From Blepharisma japonicum (lineage: Eukaryota; Ciliophora; Heterotrichea; Heterotrichida; Blepharismidae), in contig CATKHK010000048.1 in NCBI GenBank assembly GCA_949751835.1, positions 124,001-188,000 of the forward strand: a DNA stretch of 64,000 nucleotides. Reading direction: 5' to 3'. This document shows positions 25,206-36,646 of the stretch, piece after piece. Both the position numbers and the translations under genes were made by a program. Within the stretch, counting starts at the first letter, position 1, and every line of letters begins with the position of its first letter. The notes below the pieces were generated by a model, which was not told where the DNA came from, made no database searches, and saw only the letters and a list, made by a program, of their open reading frames with translations.

Positions 25206-25810
25206 TTAGCCCAGTAAACTATTAATCACTGCATTTTCATCCCACCCAGCGCTTTCCAGTGCCTTTCTCACCACTTCTTCCTCAAATCCCATTTCCATTA
25301 GTCTCCTGATTTGTTCTTGATGCACTTCCTCAATATCTTTTGCATATTCTTGGCACCATTGTCTAGCTGTTCTTTCTCATTCTGCATGATGATTCTTATA
25401 TTGGCTTGCAACAACTGCATCTTGAGGGTCATCAGGCTCTGGAGCACACAATAAGGCTTGCAAACTTAATAGAGCAGTTCTAATTGTTAATGCAGGACTC
25501 CATTCATCTTTAAGAATGTCAAGACAAATTGCACCAGTTTGAGAAGAAATATTAGGATGCCAAATTTTGGTATCAAACTTCATTTTAGGAGGCTTGTAGG
25601 GGTAATCTGGAGGAATAGCAATGTCGACTATATAGGTTCCTCCACTATATGGGGTGTCTGGCTGATATAATCACTTACTGGTCCTTTAATTATGCCTTTC
25701 AAATGATGCATGTCACTACCGACCATGTGGGCAGATACATTACTTTGAGCACCTGAAGCATTCAGTTTGAAAAGCTCTTCAAACTCTTTTTGAAGTCTCC
25801 TGGACTCCAT
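25206..25810 (-). CDS. UBE2K: Ubiquitin-conjugating enzyme E2 with C-terminal UBA domain (UBE2K/Ubc1 type)
   Basis: Two exons (17-nt intron 25662-25678) encode 195 residues, close to the 200 of human UBE2K. The UBC fold is complete: [21 protein letters not shown], then [18 protein letters not shown] (HPN motif) and [14 protein letters not shown] with active-site Cys90. The C-terminal tail is a UBA domain ([19 protein letters not shown], then [21 protein letters not shown]). This family builds Lys48-linked chains. One Trp (AE-W-ERTARQW) is TGA at 25377; the others are TGG. The splice is needed to restore the invariant GPPDTPY. Confidence 0.95.
25662..25678 (-). other. 17-nt intron
   Basis: Minus strand GTAAGTGATTATATCAG, phase 0, CAG acceptor. 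Only removal of exactly 17 nt gives the E2 motif [11 protein letters not shown] and the correct downstream frame. It is longer than the 15-16 nt of the other introns. Confidence 0.8.
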
Positions 25811-25969
25811 TTATTATAATAAAATGTCAATTTCTAAAGATTACTAACAAAAATAAATGAAGATATTAGCTTAAATAGAGGTGATTAATAGAAATAGACT
25901 AATCTAAACCCAAACTTCGTTTATTTCCATTTTCCTCTATTCTCAGAGTATAAACTTAAATAAACTTAC

Positions 25970-26902
25970 TTAAAACAGGCTTACTATTAATCCAATCACT
26001 ACTAAATAGCTTGCCGAGCATTTATTGGCCCACTTTTTAAGCTGCTTAAACTTGATTAACTCTTCCGCATCTTTAAAATAGCAGGACTCAGCTTTTTCTA
26101 TCACGGGGTAATTCAATTCATAATACAACAAATACCTACTTCTCTCAATTCTCCCATCATGAACAGCAGCAAGATACTCTTTAACTGGCTCATCAGAATC
26201 ATGCAGTTTACAATATCTATCTCCGCGGCTATTAGGCACACAAACACACTCTCCAGACTTCCCATCAGTTGCTTTGCAATCATCATCGCTATGACATCTC
26301 TTCGGCAATTCATCACTAATAGTAGCTGAAGGAACAATGCAAACTCCATCAGAAACTATAGCAGAAGAGCATGCCAGTTTTGAGTCTGCAGGCTTTCCAG
26401 AGGCTACTGAGAAGTACTCAACACAAATCCCTTTATTGCAGACATTTCCAATTTCACACTCATCTAAATATGTACAAGAGTCACCATTTGAAACCCTTTC
26501 GACACAAATCAAGCCTTCTTTACAATAAAAATCAGGATGGCAAGGGTTAGTTTGGTTGCAGACATCATTTTCGTGGGAGTATGGTATACAAGTCATTGTA
26601 GGAGCTTCATAGTCAGGATCTTCTTGGACACATTTGACAGATTCAGGAGGAGAAGATAAGCTGAAGCTGGGACAATAGAAGTCGTCTTTGCAGTCACCAA
26701 GATTATAAGATCCGGCAGAAGATGTTAAGCAAGTGTCTACGTTTTCTTCTAGACATGTGTATTTAGGGCATACAGAAGATTTAGATGGCTGGTCTTGGGA
26801 TTCAATTTCTACAGGCTCATCTTGGAGGGCTATAGGAGAAATTTTGTTTGCATAAATTTCGATACAAGAGATAATTAAGAAGCTGATAATAAGCTTAGCC
26901 AT
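25970..26902 (-). CDS. Secreted Cys-rich protein, possibly GPI-anchored
   Basis: A 310-residue protein with a signal peptide (MAKLIISFLIISCIEIYA) and about thirty Cys in the mature part, spaced in EB/dickkopf-like knots (e.g. CNQTNPCHPDFYCKEGLIC, DECEIGNVCNKGIC, CHSDDDC, CVCVPN). The C-terminus ends in a hydrophobic stretch (ASYLVVIGLIVSLF) directly after small residues with no basic tail, the usual plan of a GPI signal; a single transmembrane anchor is the alternative. No TGA is used. Ciliate surface proteins often have this form. The binding partner is unknown. A strong start is given by the signal peptide. Confidence 0.78.
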   Translation of the reverse strand: MAKLIISFLIISCIEIYANKISPIALQDEPVEIESQDQPSKSSVCPKYTCLEENVDTCLTSSAGSYNLGDCKDDFYCPSFSLSSPPESVKCVQEDPDYEAPTMTCIPYSHENDVCNQTNPCHPDFYCKEGLICVERVSNGDSCTYLDECEIGNVCNKGICVEYFSVASGKPADSKLACSSAIVSDGVCIVPSATISDELPKRCHSDDDCKATDGKSGECVCVPNSRGDRYCKLHDSDEPVKEYLAAVHDGRIERSRYLLYYELNYPVIEKAESCYFKDAEELIKFKQLKKWANKCSASYLVVIGLIVSLF

Positions 26903-27243
26903 TTTAATTCTAAATAGCGTCGGATAAAGATAATTTGATGGATGGCATTAATGAAGTAGGCTGAAATGGTGGATTCTTTTATAAATTAAGGTGAATTAGA
27001 TAATTAAGGATTTAAATTTTGCAAATGATATATTTATAGAGAACCTCTAGACATAAGTTAAGAACTTGCATTTTATATTAATTAGTCATTGAGTTAATTA
27101 ATTTTATAGGTATCTTAACAATATATATTATATCAAATATCTTATTTATTGATTTATTTACTAATTAAAAATATTATCATAAGTTTTGACATAAATTCAT
27201 GAGTTATTTACCATTTTCCATACTAACTTAATTATGGAGGTTA
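26903..27243. other. Intergenic region, 341 bp
   Basis: AT-rich with runs such as TTAATTAATT and many stops. No exon, hairpin or RNA gene could be supported. Confidence 0.6.
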
Positions 27244-28290
27244 TTAATAATTATAAGATCCTTGGTCTTGGCTAGGCTCTAAAGGATTTCTCTGATTATA
27301 GTCATCATATCTTTGCTGAGGAGGTGTTTGATATCCCCTCATTTCATTTTCTTGAGGAAATTGATTAGGAGATCTCTCCATCGGACTTTGGTATCTTTGC
27401 ATTTCTATTTCCTGATTAAATTGGTTCGGAGACCGCTCCAAAGGGTTTTGATATCTTTGCTGATTGTAATCTTGAGGACTTTGTGGCCTAAAATCTTGAG
27501 GATTTTGATATCTTTGCTGATTGTAATCTTGAGGGCTTTGTGCCCTGAAATCTTGAGGATTTTGATATCTTTGTTGATTAAATTCTGGATTATTTGCATC
27601 TGAAGCGCGCATAAGCGGATTTTCTTGCTGAGGCGCAAATTCAGGAGGTTGCATTAATGGATTTCCCATTTGATTTACAGGCTGAGCCAAATTATCTTTT
27701 AATTTCTCATACATAGGCCTTGGTAAGTATCCGCTTGGCGCTTTACTATACAAAACCCATATAGAAATCCCAATTGCCAGCAAAATAACTGCAGAAACGA
27801 TCTGAAAAATGCACACAATTGACATGTTTATCCTATAATCCTCATTTAAATTATCCACATCATTATCATAATACTTCTGAGACAAAGGCGTCAATTCATT
27901 CCATTTATCTGTCCTATCACTTGACCCTGAAATTACCATTCCAGCAATCCATTCAGCAACAGACAACACAATCACTAAAATTGCCCAAACAATCATAACA
28001 AATCTCAGTGGTTTTAAGAGGTCATGGTATATAAATTCTGCACTTTCATAGCCTAATATTGTCATTGCCAAAGTTATTACAAGAACCGGGAAAAATATAT
28101 GTGAGACATAGGCAGGAATGTCAATATCTTCAGATGTGTGGCAAATTGTCCTGTATAAGCAGCCTATCTCTGCGAATATTATCAGTAATATCACTAAGAT
28201 TGCGGACATTCAGTATATAGCTTTTTGGGTTCTTTCGATTTCTGCATGAAATAGGTTGGGGTTTTGGTTGTTTTGAGCTTCAGGCAGCAT
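27244..28290 (-). CDS. Four-helix membrane protein with QN-rich tandem-repeat tail
   Basis: A 348-residue protein. ATG at 28288-28290 is preferred over the inner Met at 28209 because the upstream codons are open through TGA (KAIY-W-MSAIL). Four hydrophobic segments follow: SAILVILLIIFAEIGCL, VSHIFFPVLVITLAMTIL, PLRFVMIVWAILVIVLSV, and NMSIVCIFQIVSAVILLAIG. The cytosolic-looking tail (from about residue 190) holds tandem units of 19-22 residues, RYQNPQDFRAQSPQDYNQQ-like, decaying into RYQSPMERSPNQF units and a final YNQRNPLEPSQDQ. I do not recognise the family. The tail could be a low-affinity interaction or phase-separation segment. It lies 7 bp downstream of the MORN gene on the same strand. 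Confidence 0.7.
27322..27579 (-). repeat. Coding tandem repeat, about 57-nt unit, decaying
   Basis: At least two near-identical 57-nt copies (19 residues each, NQQRYQNPQDFR[A/P]QSPQDY) followed by two or three diverged units with the core RYQ-P-ERSPNQF. It lies entirely inside the membrane-protein gene tail. The DNA copies differ at few positions, indicating recent unit duplication. Confidence 0.8.
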
Positions 28291-28297
28291 AATATAT

Positions 28298-29074
28298 TTA
28301 AATTAAATTTGAAATTTCTATTAATTCATTGTTATCAAACTCGCCAATTATTTCTTGGTCTTGTGACTCAGAGTAGAATTTGCCATGCCCATGCATCGCT
28401 CCATTTAGAAAGCTTCCAATGTAGCTGTCTCCATTTGCGAAATTTACTTTTCCGAATCCATTTAAGAGTCCATTGACGTAGTTCCCAATATGATACTTGC
28501 CATCTGCATGATAAAAGATTCCAATGCCATTTGGTAAGTTATTTTCTCATTTTCCTTCAAATCGGCTTCCGTCATCAACATATAAAACTCCATCTCCATG
28601 CCTCATTCCGTTTAAAATCCCGCCAATATACTTATTTCCTTCTTTCATTTCTATACAAACCCCAGCAGTTTCTTTAGACTCTAAACTTAGTTCTAACTGA
28701 TAAGGCTTTCCATTGCCTTTTCTGATTGTTTTTATCAGTTTTCCTTGCCTTCAGTAGCCTAATTCTCAGTTTTTGGTTTCTTGAATATAATTTACTCCAT
28801 AGCCAAAAGTATGACCCTCTTTTCATTGGCCTATAAATCGGTCTCCATTAGGGAAATCGCACTTGCCAAAGCCATGCAACTTGTTTTCTTTGAAACATCC
28901 TGCAAATTCGCCTCCATAGTGTAATTTAAGAATTCCTCATCCGTCCATATTTCCTGACCTTCATTCACCTTCATAAGTGCTCTCATTGTGTCATTTCATG
29001 ATTCCAAACCCGTTTTTTAAGTTATACCAAGTTTGTCCATGATAAGAGCCATCATATTCATGTAAAATTTGCAT
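28298..29074 (-). CDS. MORN-repeat protein
   Basis: A 258-residue protein made mostly of about eight MORN repeats (pattern Y-G-W-NG-HG-G), for example STYEGEWRSGNMDGWGIL, RFIGQWKEGHTFGYGV, RFEGKWENNLPNGIGIFY and SYIGSFLNGAMHGHGKFY. It is open only with TGA as Trp; several TGA codons sit at the conserved Trp position of the repeat, which is good evidence for the code. A non-MORN insertion of about 45 residues separates repeats four and five. MORN proteins organise membranes and the cytoskeleton and bind phosphoinositides; the specific role is unknown. No signal peptide or membrane segment was seen. Stop TAA at 28298-28300. Confidence 0.88.
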
Positions 29075-29326
29075 TTACTTAATTAAGTATTATTCAAATA
29101 TAGATTTATCAATGCTTATTGCAAGCTTTGAACGTGCTATTCCTTTTAGAACTATTTCTCCTAGAGAAAATACTAATATTCTAATCCATTTAGATTATAT
29201 TAGCTTGGATCAGGCACATTTTTTCTGTAATAGAATTATTTTATTTCAATAACTATATCCTTCTATAAAGCTTCTCAGTTTTAAATCCAGCCTAAATAAA
29301 TTCGCATTATTGACTAGTTATAAAAG

Positions 29327-30154
29327 ATGGATAGTGATGCCTTCTCTAACCTTAAAGGCTGGACAAATAAGTTGAATGCTCTTAACGAAATCAGAAACCT
29401 AAAACTGCACAAGCCTGAACTCGTTCTGAAATACGGAGCAACCCTTCTTACAAAACACAAATGGAGGCTTGGAACTGACTATTGGAATGTATGCGAAGAT
29501 GTTTTTTACGCTTCTTTAGACACTTTATCCACAGAATGAACTGACTTTACCATCAAAGCTTTGAGAAGGCAATTTGGTCAAACTGCAAGGGTTATGAGAA
29601 TGGATGGAATTTTATATGAGCATTCAGGATTATTTAATGAAGCAATGAAAATTTATGAGGAAATGCTTGCCACTAATCCATTGGATGCTGCAACTTGGAA
29701 AAGAAAAATTGCACTCTTTAGAACTACTGGGAAAATAGATGATGCAATAAATACTTTGAATAGTTATCTTGAAACATTTCAAGCAGATATAGAAGCTTGG
29801 GAAGAATTAGCTGATATTTATTTATCCAATCAGCATTTTTCGCAAGCTGCGTATTGCTATGAAGAAGTTGTGTTGAGCTCTCCAGAAAACTGCTGGGTGA
29901 TATTAAAGTATGCAGAAATCTTATACTCCATAGGAACATTGGAGAAAGTTAATTTGGCAAGGAAATATTTTATGCAAGCTATTATACTCAATAATCAGTG
30001 CACCAGAGCAATGTGGGGATTGTATCAGTGCTGCAATTTTATTAAAGCAGGCAAGCCAGATGATATTAATGCTAAACTCTTAGATAAAGCTAAAGGATTA
30101 CTACAAAAAGCTTATCAAGGAAGTCCGATTCAAATTAGTAATTTGCTTAGTTAA
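29327..30154 (+). CDS. EMC2: ER membrane protein complex subunit 2 (TPR protein)
   Basis: A 275-residue protein with one TGA-Trp (STE-W-TDFTIKALRRQF, matching the Trp of the animal sequence region). The match to EMC2 is along the length: W-VCEDVFYASLDTL, RRQFGQTARVMRMDGILYE, NPLDAATWKRKIALFRTTGK, INTLNSYLETFQADIEAWEEL, YLSNQHFSQAAYCYEEVVL and the ARKYFMQAIILNNQCTRAMWGLY block. EMC2 is the cytosolic helical-repeat subunit that scaffolds the ER membrane insertase. No intron seen. Confidence 0.92.
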
Positions 30155-30403
30155 TCATATTTTAATCCTTGAATGAGCTAATTACAAATAAAAATTGCTA
30201 ATAAACTGCATCCAAGATACTAGATATTTAAATTATGATTTTATATTTCATTTCCTCTTTGATTTTGTGATTTATTAGAATTTAAGATAAATGAAACATA
30301 TTCATTAGTAATCAATTTAAGCCAAATAAAATGGCGGCTTTTTGATTATTTAATATGCATAGCACAGGAATTAAATTTAAGAATGGCAGGTTAGTTTATG
30401 AAA

Positions 30404-30658
30404 TTAAGGGAGAATTGTCTTGTTCTTAGGCTTGAAATTTTTATTGTCAAAATTCAAATGTTTATTTTCTTTTGTTTCTATTTGATTGCATGAGTTTCAA
30501 TGATATCGTTGATATTGTTTGCTCGACTCTTCTTTGATAAAATTATAATCATATTTTAAAGATTTCTCATTGATTTGGTCTGAAATTTCTTCATGGATGT
30601 GACTGATAAATTGATAATATTCTTTCAAATCGTCTTGCGATAAGTTAAAAAGTTCCAT
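30404..30658 (-). CDS. Small unknown protein (84 residues)
   Basis: A short frame from ATG to TAA on the minus strand, in an otherwise empty 1.3-kb gap. It has one internal TGA read as Trp (RYH-W-NSCNQ). The product is polar, with an acidic/aromatic N-terminal half (MELFNLSQDDLKEYYQFISH, then HEEISDQINEKSLKYDYN) and a Lys/Asn-rich tail. Its composition resembles a real amphipathic small protein and its codon choice differs from the surrounding near-random AT-rich DNA. No family recognised. The evidence is modest. Confidence 0.45.
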
Positions 30659-31444
30659 TTAATTATTATTAGCATTATTCTGAACAGAAATGTTTTAGTC
30701 AAGCACTCCAAATTCATATTATTTTAATAAAAAATTAATTCAAATTTTAATTTAGGCGGCATTTTTAATATAGGATAAAATTAAATTTATTGTTTAAAAA
30801 TTTCATATTTATTTATGCTGAATAATTTATTATCATTGTTGAAAAACATAGGTATAATATAATCAAATTCTTTATACAATTGATTACTAAGCAAATTTGA
30901 ATTGATAAAATTGGATTAAATATTAATTATTTAAAATAAAAAAGAATTTCAATTTTTAGTATCAAATCTTTTGATAAATTGACTATTTTTTAAATAATAA
31001 TTTACAAATTTTTTTATTAGGCATATTCAATTAAATTAAAAACAAAAATAAAATCTGTGAAATTAAATTACCATATCAAATTTATTTAACCTCTTTCTTG
31101 TTTGCTGTAAAAATTGATTTACAATTTCTTCTCTATAAACTAATAAGGTCTTTTGATATTGCAATTAAAAATGAAAATGATGATAATATAAAATTTTTTT
31201 ACTATCCTTTTCATCATACTTATACCAATTAAAAATGCTAAAACTTTTAACTTTTAAATTAATTGTTTCCATATTTATATGATTAGATCATCTCAGGATA
31301 TATCATATTCCTCAGAAAATGAAGAGCGTTTCAAAATAAAGCAGCATTACTTTTATATGCTCAATTTTTAATGCTTACCATCTTTAAAAAGGGGTTACAA
31401 AAAACAGACTGATTGATGCCTTAATACATAATCTAATTAGCTAG
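30659..31444. other. Long AT-rich intergenic region, 786 bp
   Basis: The longest gap in the window. It is composed of A/T runs with stops in all six frames. The only ATG frame of note is 30 codons at 31279. No tRNA-like or strongly paired element was seen. It probably holds the promoters of the flanking divergent genes. Confidence 0.6.
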
Positions 31445-33286
31445 ATGGAAGAAGAATATTTTTTAGAAGCCCGGTCCTATTCTCTAGAGCCCAATTCGTT
31501 ACATGATGAGAGTTTCCCGTGCGATGAAATAAAGGAGCGTTCAGCAAGAAAAAGTAAGACTCAAACTGATAAGATCAACGCTCTTCGTGAGATTTTAGAG
31601 CAACAATGTATAGATAAATTTCAAGATCAGCAGGAATCTCTGTTATACATGAGGTCCTTTGATACTATTTATGAAAATAGCGATGATGATTCAACTTTAG
31701 AAAGTGGTAAAACTTCTCCTTCAGCGTGCTTTGAAATTCCATATACGTATAATACAATAATTTGGGTAAAGAACAAAAACAGTTTAAAAAAGACAAATAT
31801 TAAGCCATTGGAGGTACACCAAATTGTAGCTGACGATGGACCTGTTGAGCTAAGATTTAACATTTTTCCAGTTTCTTCTGAAAAGCAAAGAAGTAAGCCC
31901 CGAGTTGTAGATTCGATAATATGCATTGTCGAAGATTTAAATGATGTGCAAGAAATTAACCGACTCAAATCTGAGTTCAATTATGCATGGAGTAAGATTG
32001 CTCTTATTCCTAATCCTGAATTATATTCTATAATTCAATCAGGAACTTATGTCATCGGGATACCAATTTTTAAATCTTTGCGAGAATGCTTAGAGCAGGT
32101 GTATAAAGATGATATAAATTTGCAAACTGATCTTCAAAAGTCGTTTTATCATTCAGACCAAGATAAAATGCTATCATTATTTCAAGAAAATTTAAAATCA
32201 GACTCTGATGGACTAAATAATTTCTTAAAAAGAATTAAAGAAGGAAGCGCTAGCTTAAGAGAATTCAATTATTGGTGAAAGAAAGGCAGACAGGGTGGTA
32301 TATCAATTCAAAAGTTATTGTTGTCATTTCTTGCTAAAATTGCTGTTAATTTCTCTAATTCTCTGGACTCACTAGAAATGCTTGGAAATGGTCTTTTTTC
32401 TATTGACAAAACGACGGTGATCAAAGAGCTTTCAATAAAAATTGGGCCTGATTTCCAAAATCCCAAATCCAAGTTTTCATTGGTTTTAGGTAAAAGTGCT
32501 AAAAGAGAACAGATATTAAATGAAGTCAATAAAGCTCTTTCATTTAATATGAGGGAAACTTGAGTTTCTATTACCTTGTCAGCAAAAAACGGTACGAAAT
32601 TTATAAATTTGATCACGGATACACTTAAAGCCATTTTAAATTCATGGCTTGCTTCTTCTTATGATGGTGGTTTCATAAAGGACTGCATAGGAATTGAAGT
32701 CAAGAATGTTGCAGATAAGATTCTTATTGGCCTGTGGGCTGACTTCACTCATTATCAGCTTGAAAAAGTAATGAAAGTCATTGATTTTTTGGAAGACCAT
32801 TTCAGATCCCCAATTGATGATTTTCTTGATCTTTCCTTAACTTTTCGCAATGGAATCAAAGAATTACTGAGAAATAAAGATATGAGTTCTTTGTTCGATG
32901 CTTTAAATTTAAGTTTAACATTTGTTCATTGAAAGCATTTTGCAGATACTATAGCATCCGTTATGAATATGAATTCTTTATATAAAATTTTTCCAGTGCT
33001 CGCAATACTAGCATCAGGCAAAATAGACATTCGTTTAAAATCTTTTATGCAATTTCGTAATATTTACCCATTTTCTCTTATTCCAACAAATCGCAAGATA
33101 ACTGATTATCTCAAAGATTTCATCAGCGTTTACATAAATGAAGATCTCCTTCTATCTAATCTCCTTAATAATATAATAGGAGAGCTCAGTAATAAGATTG
33201 AAATCTTGACACGATTTAACAATTTTGGGGCAAAATTAACAATTGAAGTTGAAGACCTATTTGAATTTTTTCAAGAATGTATTTAG
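31445..33286 (+). CDS. Unknown 613-residue protein
   Basis: One frame, no intron, three or more TGA-Trp codons (32276, 32561, 32930). The N-terminal 95 residues are charged and Ser-rich. Residues 95-215 look like a compact alpha/beta domain (YTYNTIIWVKNKN, VDSIICIVEDLNDVQEI, SGTYVIGIPIFKSLRECLEQ). The C-terminal 300 residues are helical, with leucine-rich amphipathic helices (HYQLEKVMKVIDFLEDHF, LSNLLNNIIGELSNKIEIL). No catalytic motif, signal peptide or membrane segment was seen, and I do not recognise the family. The reading frame is well supported by length alone. Confidence 0.7.
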
Positions 33287-33332
33287 TTAAAACTGCGTTC
33301 ATTAGAAACATTATTAATCTTATTTGATACAA

Positions 33333-36300
33333 TTATAATTTTGATGCTTTACGGTTTAGGTTGTGAGAAGTATTGCTATGGCCTGATGAACCTCTCTGAG
33401 TTACAGTCATTCCATTTTTATCTTTCTTTTTGCTTCCCAAAACATCTAAAACCCCCACAGTTGGGTTGGCTCCAAAAAGTTTATTATAATTTTCTTCTCT
33501 GTTTACAAGCTCAAGTTTATAGAATTTCATGTCTTCGTATGCTTTTTTAAGTGCTTCATCTTTAATACCTACTTCTTCTTGTAAATGCTTAATTAAAGCA
33601 ATATCTTCTTCTCTAGAAGGCCTGTTGTCATAAAGACTTTGCAGTTCTTCATAACGCTTTAGAAGAGTGTTATGCCTGTTTTCCATCATTTCAATTGTAT
33701 TTTGGAAATCTTTTTGTAATTGAGCCATTTCATCTAAGTGCTCTTTAAGAATGCTGTCTCTTTCTGCCTTGAATTTTGATCTGAGCTCGTTTTCTTTCTT
33801 TTCGAATTCTTTTAGTTTTGCGTTTAATTGTTCTTGCATTTCAGCTTTTATAGTGTTAATGTGGAGTTCTAGCGCCTTAATTTCGCTTTCCTTTTGAGCA
33901 AGTTTCTCAGCTTCGTCGCTTAAATCTGATTTTAATTTTGCGATTTCTCTACCCATAGCTTCTTTTTCACGTTTCAAATTTTCTATAACTCCTTCAAAAT
34001 TAGTTTTATCATTTTCACTCATTTTTTTTAGTTTTTCTATTGAAAGTTTTAATTCGTTGATTTCCTTTTCATATTCAACACATTTTTGAGCCAAAATTCT
34101 ATCAAAATCTTGGCTGAATTTTTGAAGCTTTTCTTCTTGCTGTTGAGCCATAAAATCAAGCTCTTTTTTCCTTTGCTCTTCAAAGCGTTTCGATGTTCTT
34201 TCCATTTCTTCTTGGAATTCTCTTTTTAGATTTTCTATCTCTCTGGCATGAGCCGCCTTCATTTCGTTTATAGAATTTTGACTATTTCCATCAAGCTCAG
34301 CTAATCTTTTTGCATGATTTGCTTCTAATTCTTTAAGTCTTGTATTTGAAGAATTTTCTAAATCTCTATACTTTTGGGTCCATTCTTTATCCAGCTTATC
34401 TTTTTCTTGCAGCATTTGTTGTAGTTCTGCAGCCAACTGTTCTCTAATATTTTGAGAATCAGCTTGCAATTTGGCAGCCATTTCTTGGTTTCTTTTTCTC
34501 ATTTCATCAATTTCTCTTTTGTATTTTTCTTCAAGTGCTGCAAGTTGGACTCTTAAATAGTTTTCATCTTCCCTTGCTTTTTCTTCAAGCTTAAGCTCCC
34601 ATTCTCTTACAATCCTGGAATTTTCTCTTTTTAAGTTTTCTATCTCTTGAATTAGCTGCAATTTTTGTCCTTCTCCATTTTGCTTTAAATTGTTTATTTC
34701 AATTTCCAAGTCTCTGATTCTGTTATCTCTGCTAGCTACTTCTCTATTTAAAGAAGAAATATCATTTTTCGCTGTTTCCAGCCTATTTTCAACATCTGAT
34801 TTTGATATTTTTAAGTCATTAACTTCTTGTAGAAGAAGATTTATTTTATTTTGCAGGTCTTGAGCATACTTGCTAGATTCTCCTGATAGATTTGTTATAT
34901 CATTTTTTAGCTTCCTAATCTCTTCTTCATAAGAAGCTTTTTGATCATTTAATTTAGTGGTGAATTCATCTTTGAGAACTCCTCTATAATATTCGTGCTC
35001 AGATTTAAGCTTATTCAATGCATCTTCTTTTTTCTTTTCTAGCTCAGCTGATAGCTCATTTAATTTTTTTTCATGCAATTTTTTTAAATCTTGGACTTCT
35101 TGGGCACTTAACTTTCTTAAGCTTTCTAGCTCATCCTGAAGTTGCTTTACTTGTGAAGAGCTGTTTTGTTTTAGCCCATCAATATCTCTCACAAGTCTTT
35201 CTATTTCTCCTTTCAAATTATCAATTTCAGTATTTCTTTTTTTAATTTCATCACTAAAAATATTGTCATTACTATCAATCTGTGCCCTCAAACTTTTAAT
35301 TTCTTGAAGAGCAGTTACAAGCTTATCTTCAGTTTCCTGAAGTTTTGCCCTTAATTCACTTAAATTTTGTTCTGCTAAGACGAGCTGGTGCTGTAAAGTT
35401 TGAATTCGCTCATTTTTATTTTCAATTTCTTTACTCAAAAAGGCTTCTTTTTCACTCATATTTTGCTTGTAGCCTTGAATTTCTGATTTAAAAGTATTTA
35501 CCATGTCTTCGTATTCTTTGGTCATAGTTTGGATTGTTTTGTCTCTTTCTTGGACCATTCTTGTCAAATTTTGAATTTTTTGTATTGCTCCTGACAACTC
35601 TGAGCCTAATTTTTCTGCTTCAGCCCCTGTTTTATATTTTGAATTTTCAGACATCTCATAATCTGCATATAGTTTCTGATATTTTCTTTCCCAATCAGTT
35701 ACCAACTGATTCAATTTTTTAAGTTCCCTTTGCAAGTCCTCCATTAATGCTTCAAGTTTAGCTTTTTGGTCTGTTAACTGTTTATTAGCTGCAGTTAAAT
35801 TTGCGTTTGCTGCAGTTAGTTCCTGTATCTTTGCTTCAGCCTGATCAAGTTTTTTCAAAAAATCAGACCCAGCTTGATCAAATAATTTCTGAGCTTTGGC
35901 TCTTTCTTCTGCTTTAACTCTGGCTATTTCATCTTTAAGTTTTTTTTCTCATTCTCCATTTAATGATTTTAACCTCTTATCCATTTCGTCTCTCAAGTTA
36001 TCTTCGCTATCAAGTTTGTCTTGAAGCAATTTTGAGTATTTTGCATTTTGTTCTTTTACATAAGCGTCCATTTCGGCTTTATGAGTCCTCATTAGCTCTT
36101 CAAGGGCTCCTGCAGATGTAAGCTGCTTTCCTTCAAACTGAGACAGTTGCTTTTGAAAAGCTGCTTTAAGCTCTCCAATTTCTCGCTTATACAGGTCGAT
36201 TTTTTCTTTGCTTTCTTTTCTTAATGAAGCTTCTCTTTCTTCAGCGCCTGACTTTAATAATGCTAGATCTGCCTGTGCCTTTCCTTTGGATTCTTCATAT

Positions 36301-36551
36301 TGATTTTGGATTTGAGCTATCATGGCGCCTACATCACCTGCCTGCTTGTGCTTTTCCAAAATTTCGCGCTGCTTTGAGATGATATTATTAGCCTCCCTTA
36401 CTATCCTGTCAATTTCTTTTTCATATGCTTCTGCTTGTGCTTGATGATATAACGCTGCTTCATCACTTTTGGTGTTTAGATGGAAAATTACTTTGGTGAG
36501 TTGAGCAATTTTCTTGCTCATCTTGTGATGAATATCTGGTAGCTCAGCCAT
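33333..36551 (-). CDS. FAM184-like long coiled-coil protein
   Basis: A 1072-residue protein, one frame with a single TGA-Trp at 35949-35951. The N-terminus (DIHHKMSKKIAQLTKVIFHL, NTKSDEAALYHQAQAEAYEKE, IDRIVREANNIIS) matches the conserved FAM184 N-terminal domain. Almost all of the rest is heptad coiled coil rich in Glu/Lys/Leu/Gln. The last 60 residues are not coiled (FGANPTVGVLDVLGSKKKD, then a Ser/His/Asn-rich tail). FAM184-domain proteins are widespread in ciliated eukaryotes and are likely cytoskeletal. Transcribed toward the gene on its left (46 bp between stops). Confidence 0.85.
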
Positions 36552-36646
36552 TTTGAATTATGAACAATGGAAACTGTTTTGAAAAATCAAAAATAACTTT
36601 AAATAAGAGGGATTAGTGAGATAAAATAGTTAATAAAGTTAGTTTA

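Noticed and set aside
27313-27603. Plus-strand 96-codon frame with leucine/isoleucine repeats
   Set aside because: It is the antisense shadow of the QN-rich repeat tail on the minus strand.
28264-28476. Plus-strand 70-codon frame
   Set aside because: It overlaps the MORN-repeat gene on the other strand, whose repeats are unmistakable.
31279-31371. Thirty-codon frame starting MIRSSQDISYSS
   Set aside because: Too short, no splice sites linking it to a larger exon, and no supporting context.
30155-31444. Possible tRNA or structured RNA in the long gap
   Set aside because: No cloverleaf-like arms or GTTCRA-type motif could be found by eye; only A/T runs.
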